NCBI GenBank assembly: GCA_023391175.1
Contig: JAEWBL010000635.1
Coordinates: forward strand, 1 to 7,695
Length of the DNA: 7,695 nt
From: Pseudomonadota bacterium
GTDB lineage: Bacteria > Pseudomonadota > Alphaproteobacteria > Rhizobiales > Xanthobacteraceae
Reading direction: 5' to 3'
The position numbers and the translations under genes are program-made. The stretch's first letter is position 1, and each line of letters opens with the position of its first letter. Positions 6,205 to 7,695 of the stretch are shown one piece after another. Below the pieces are notes generated by a model. That model was given only the letters and a program-made list of their open reading frames with translations, was not told where the DNA came from and ran no database searches.

Positions 6205-6519
6205 ATGAAGACCCTGAACACTGCGAAGATTATTGCGGCGGCGTTGATTGCCACGGGACTTTCCGCTTCCGCGACTTCCGCATTCGCCGACGAATACGTG
6301 ACCGCGCTGAACAACGAGGCGCACGCCGTCGCCGCCGGAGCTTACAGCGACGAGGCCCGCCTGCCGATCAATGCCGCGCCTGTGAGCCTCGAGCGTCAGG
6401 CCGCCGGCTCCCGCATCCAGGAACAGCGCGCCCAGCAGCACCGCGACACCACAGCCGCGACCACTTCCGGCCCGTTCTCGGATAACGACCCCCACTCCGG
6501 CCCCGCCCACGGCGGCTGA
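6205..6519 (+). CDS. Small exported (periplasmic) protein of unknown function
   Basis: I do not recognise this 104-residue protein. It begins with a classical Sec signal peptide: MKTLNTAK, a hydrophobic core (about 9-20) and SATSAFA, with cleavage predicted after Ala28 before DEYV. The mature part is about 76 residues, has no cysteine or membrane segment and is hydrophilic: an Ala-rich stretch (37-47), a Gln/Arg-rich likely helical part (SRIQEQRAQQHRD, 69-81) and a low-complexity Thr/Ser/Gly/Pro/His tail (82-104) that is probably disordered. ATG 6205 has AGGA at 6192-6195. The frame is open upstream to 6028, but that stretch lacks coding character and would bury the signal peptide. The gene stands alone, flanked by terminators, with its own AT-rich regulatory region, so it is likely expressed separately from the pump. 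A stress-related periplasmic role is possible but unsupported. Confidence 0.75.
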   Translation: MKTLNTAKIIAAALIATGLSASATSAFADEYVTALNNEAHAVAAGAYSDEARLPINAAPVSLERQAAGSRIQEQRAQQHRDTTAATTSGPFSDNDPHSGPAHGG

Positions 6520-6537
6520 GGAGGGCACTCAGCCGGG

Positions 6538-6559
6538 GCTCGCCCCATCGGGGCAGAGC
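6538..6559 (+). other. Hairpin in the 3' region of the small exported protein gene
   Basis: GCTCGCCCC (6538-6546) pairs with GGGGC-A-GAGC (6550-6559), giving nine pairs with a bulged A and a 3-base loop, 18 bases after the stop. No T-run follows, so it is not a terminator by itself. It could protect the mRNA 3' end or be a repeat remnant. Confidence 0.4.
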
Positions 6560-6607
6560 GCCGCATTCGTCACATTGAAGACCGCTCCGCGACGTGACCC
6601 GCGGACG

Positions 6608-6648
6608 AAGCCCGGCCGAACGGCCTGCCCCGTTCAGCCGGGCTTTTT
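6608..6648 (+). terminator. Intrinsic terminator downstream of the small exported protein gene
   Basis: AAGCCCGGC (6608-6616) pairs with GCCGGGCTT (6637-6645). After one C-A mismatch, GAACGG (6618-6623) pairs with CCGTTC (6630-6635) around a 6-base loop. T5 (6644-6648) follows. Only two A precede the stem, so read from the other strand it would be a weak terminator for the convergent kinase gene, which ends 38 bases further on. Confidence 0.85.
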
Positions 6649-6685
6649 CTATGCTGCGTCTTGGCCGGTTACTCGGGCGAACGTT

Positions 6686-7695
6686 TCACCCCACACCCAT
6701 CATCGCGAGCGCCTTCGCGAAGAAGTCCGGCCCGCCGAAATTTCCGGATTTCAGCGCCAGCACCATGGGTTCGCCCGGTTGCCCCTCCGTGCGCAGCAGG
6801 GGCACGCCGGGAGCGATCTCGGGGCCGACGAGGAAGGCGGGAATCTTCAGCCGGTCCACGCTTGCTCCGGATGTCTCGCCGCCGGCCAGCACCAGCCGGC
6901 GCACCCCGGCCGCCACCAGCCCTTCGGAAATCGCCGCCGTGCCGTGCTCGATGGCGACGCCCGCCGCGTGACGGCCGAAACGGGCCTGCACTTCCGCCAC
7001 CTGCTCGGGCGCTCCGCTCGCGGCGATCAGCACCGGCCCGGATGCGAGGCGCGCCTTCGCCCACTCCAGCGCGGCGGCGACCTCCGCCTCGGGATGAGTC
7101 ACGAGCCGTTCGGCGGAGAGCCGCAGCACCGGCATCTGGCCTTCCGCGATGGCGATCTGCTCCAGCGTCGCCTTCGAGCAACTGCCCGCGACCACCGCCG
7201 CAGGGCCGCCGATGCCCGCCGCCAATGCCGCGCCGTCGCTCTGCTGCCGGAGCACGCGCCCGTCTGCAATCAGCGCCCGCGCCAGACCGAGGCCGAGGCC
7301 GGAAGCGCCGGTGGAGAGCGGCAGGGCCGCCGCCGCGATGCCTACCGCTTCCAGATCCCGGTCGAACACCGCATCCATGATGGCCGCCGTGCGTCCTTCC
7401 AGCGCCAGTTGCTCCAGCCGGGCGGAGACAGCATCGGCGCCGGCCGCCACGTCCTTCAGCGGCACCAGCCCCACCCGGCCCGCGCTCTGGCGGGCGAGCA
7501 CGCGCTTCAGGTCCGAATCGGTCATGGGGTTGAGGGGATGGTCCTTCAACGGGCTCTCATTCAACGGCAAGCCGCCCACGAAGAGGTGGCCCATGTAGAC
7601 GGTGCGCCCGGTCTCCGGAAACGCCGGCGTCACCGGCACGATGGCGGCGCCAGTGGCGACGCGCAGGGCATCGGTGACGGGGCCGATATTGCCCT
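6686..7695 (-). CDS. otnK: Four-carbon acid sugar kinase, 3-oxo-tetronate kinase type (partial, N-terminus outside window)
   Basis: The gene runs off the right edge; its stop is at 6688-6686 and about 335 C-terminal residues are visible of a usual 420-430. The family phosphorylates 3-oxo-tetronate (3-dehydrotetronate) with ATP at O4 in the cytoplasm; a decarboxylase (OtnC) then yields dihydroxyacetone phosphate. Visible residues start GNIGPVTDALRVATGAAI, then PAFPETGRTVYMGHLFVG (23-40) and HPLNPMTDSDLKRVL (52-66), wording typical of OtnK. The nucleotide-binding domain follows with GSCSKATLEQ (170-179), GGETSGA (271-277) and LKSGNFGG-PDFF (314-325). A GTG at 7639 could look like a start, but homology continues upstream of it and the frame stays open to the edge. 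The missing N-terminus should carry the substrate-binding aspartate motif. Partner genes (otnC, otnI, denD) are not visible. The precise substrate within the DUF1537 family is inferred. Confidence 0.9.
   Translation of the reverse strand, partial: GNIGPVTDALRVATGAAIVPVTPAFPETGRTVYMGHLFVGGLPLNESPLKDHPLNPMTDSDLKRVLARQSAGRVGLVPLKDVAAGADAVSARLEQLALEGRTAAIMDAVFDRDLEAVGIAAAALPLSTGASGLGLGLARALIADGRVLRQQSDGAALAAGIGGPAAVVAGSCSKATLEQIAIAEGQMPVLRLSAERLVTHPEAEVAAALEWAKARLASGPVLIAASGAPEQVAEVQARFGRHAAGVAIEHGTAAISEGLVAAGVRRLVLAGGETSGASVDRLKIPAFLVGPEIAPGVPLLRTEGQPGEPMVLALKSGNFGGPDFFAKALAMMGVG

Noticed and set aside
5900..6314. Minus-strand open frames in the AT-rich island
   Set aside because: Short, no convincing ribosome binding sites, no protein features, and they overlap probable regulatory sites.
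7637..7639. GTG as a start codon for the kinase gene
   Set aside because: The frame continues open to the edge and the upstream residues GNIGPVTDALRVATG match the OtnK family, so the gene is cut by the window, not started here.

Overview
The window is high-GC DNA with tightly packed, strongly GC-biased codons. It looks like an alphaproteobacterium of the Hyphomicrobiales (Xanthobacter/Azorhizobium/Ancylobacter-like is my guess). The placement rests on composition, on the RND and otnK protein types and on the style of the intergenic palindromes; no rRNA or marker gene is present.

Positions 1-5853 form one apparent + strand operon. It holds an HSL-type alpha/beta hydrolase-fold protein (153-995), a periplasmic adaptor of an RND efflux pump (1022-2311) and the HAE1-type inner-membrane RND transporter (2550-5759), closed by a near-ideal intrinsic terminator (5822-5853). 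Adaptor and transporter would form a MexEF/OqxAB-like drug or solvent efflux pump. No outer-membrane channel gene is present, so the pump must borrow one encoded elsewhere. Two things are unusual. The first gene keeps the hydrolase fold and the oxyanion-hole HGG, but by my alignment all three catalytic triad positions are substituted. A GC-rich palindromic repeat-like element also sits in a 238-bp gap between adaptor and transporter, genes that are normally almost adjacent.

Positions 5854-6204 are a marked AT-rich island. It carries two copies of a TTNGTAGACNAA motif 20 bp apart, a TATAAA box just after the second copy, an inverted repeat and a foldable leader just before the next ribosome binding site. 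It precedes a small gene (6205-6519) for an unrecognised exported 104-residue protein, followed by a hairpin and a second + strand terminator (6608-6648).

From 6686 to the right edge, on the minus strand and convergent, lies the 3' part of an otnK-type four-carbon acid sugar kinase gene. It is cut by the window edge and unrelated to efflux. The clearest leads are the triad-less hydrolase tied to an RND pump and the tandem operator-like motifs ahead of the small exported protein.
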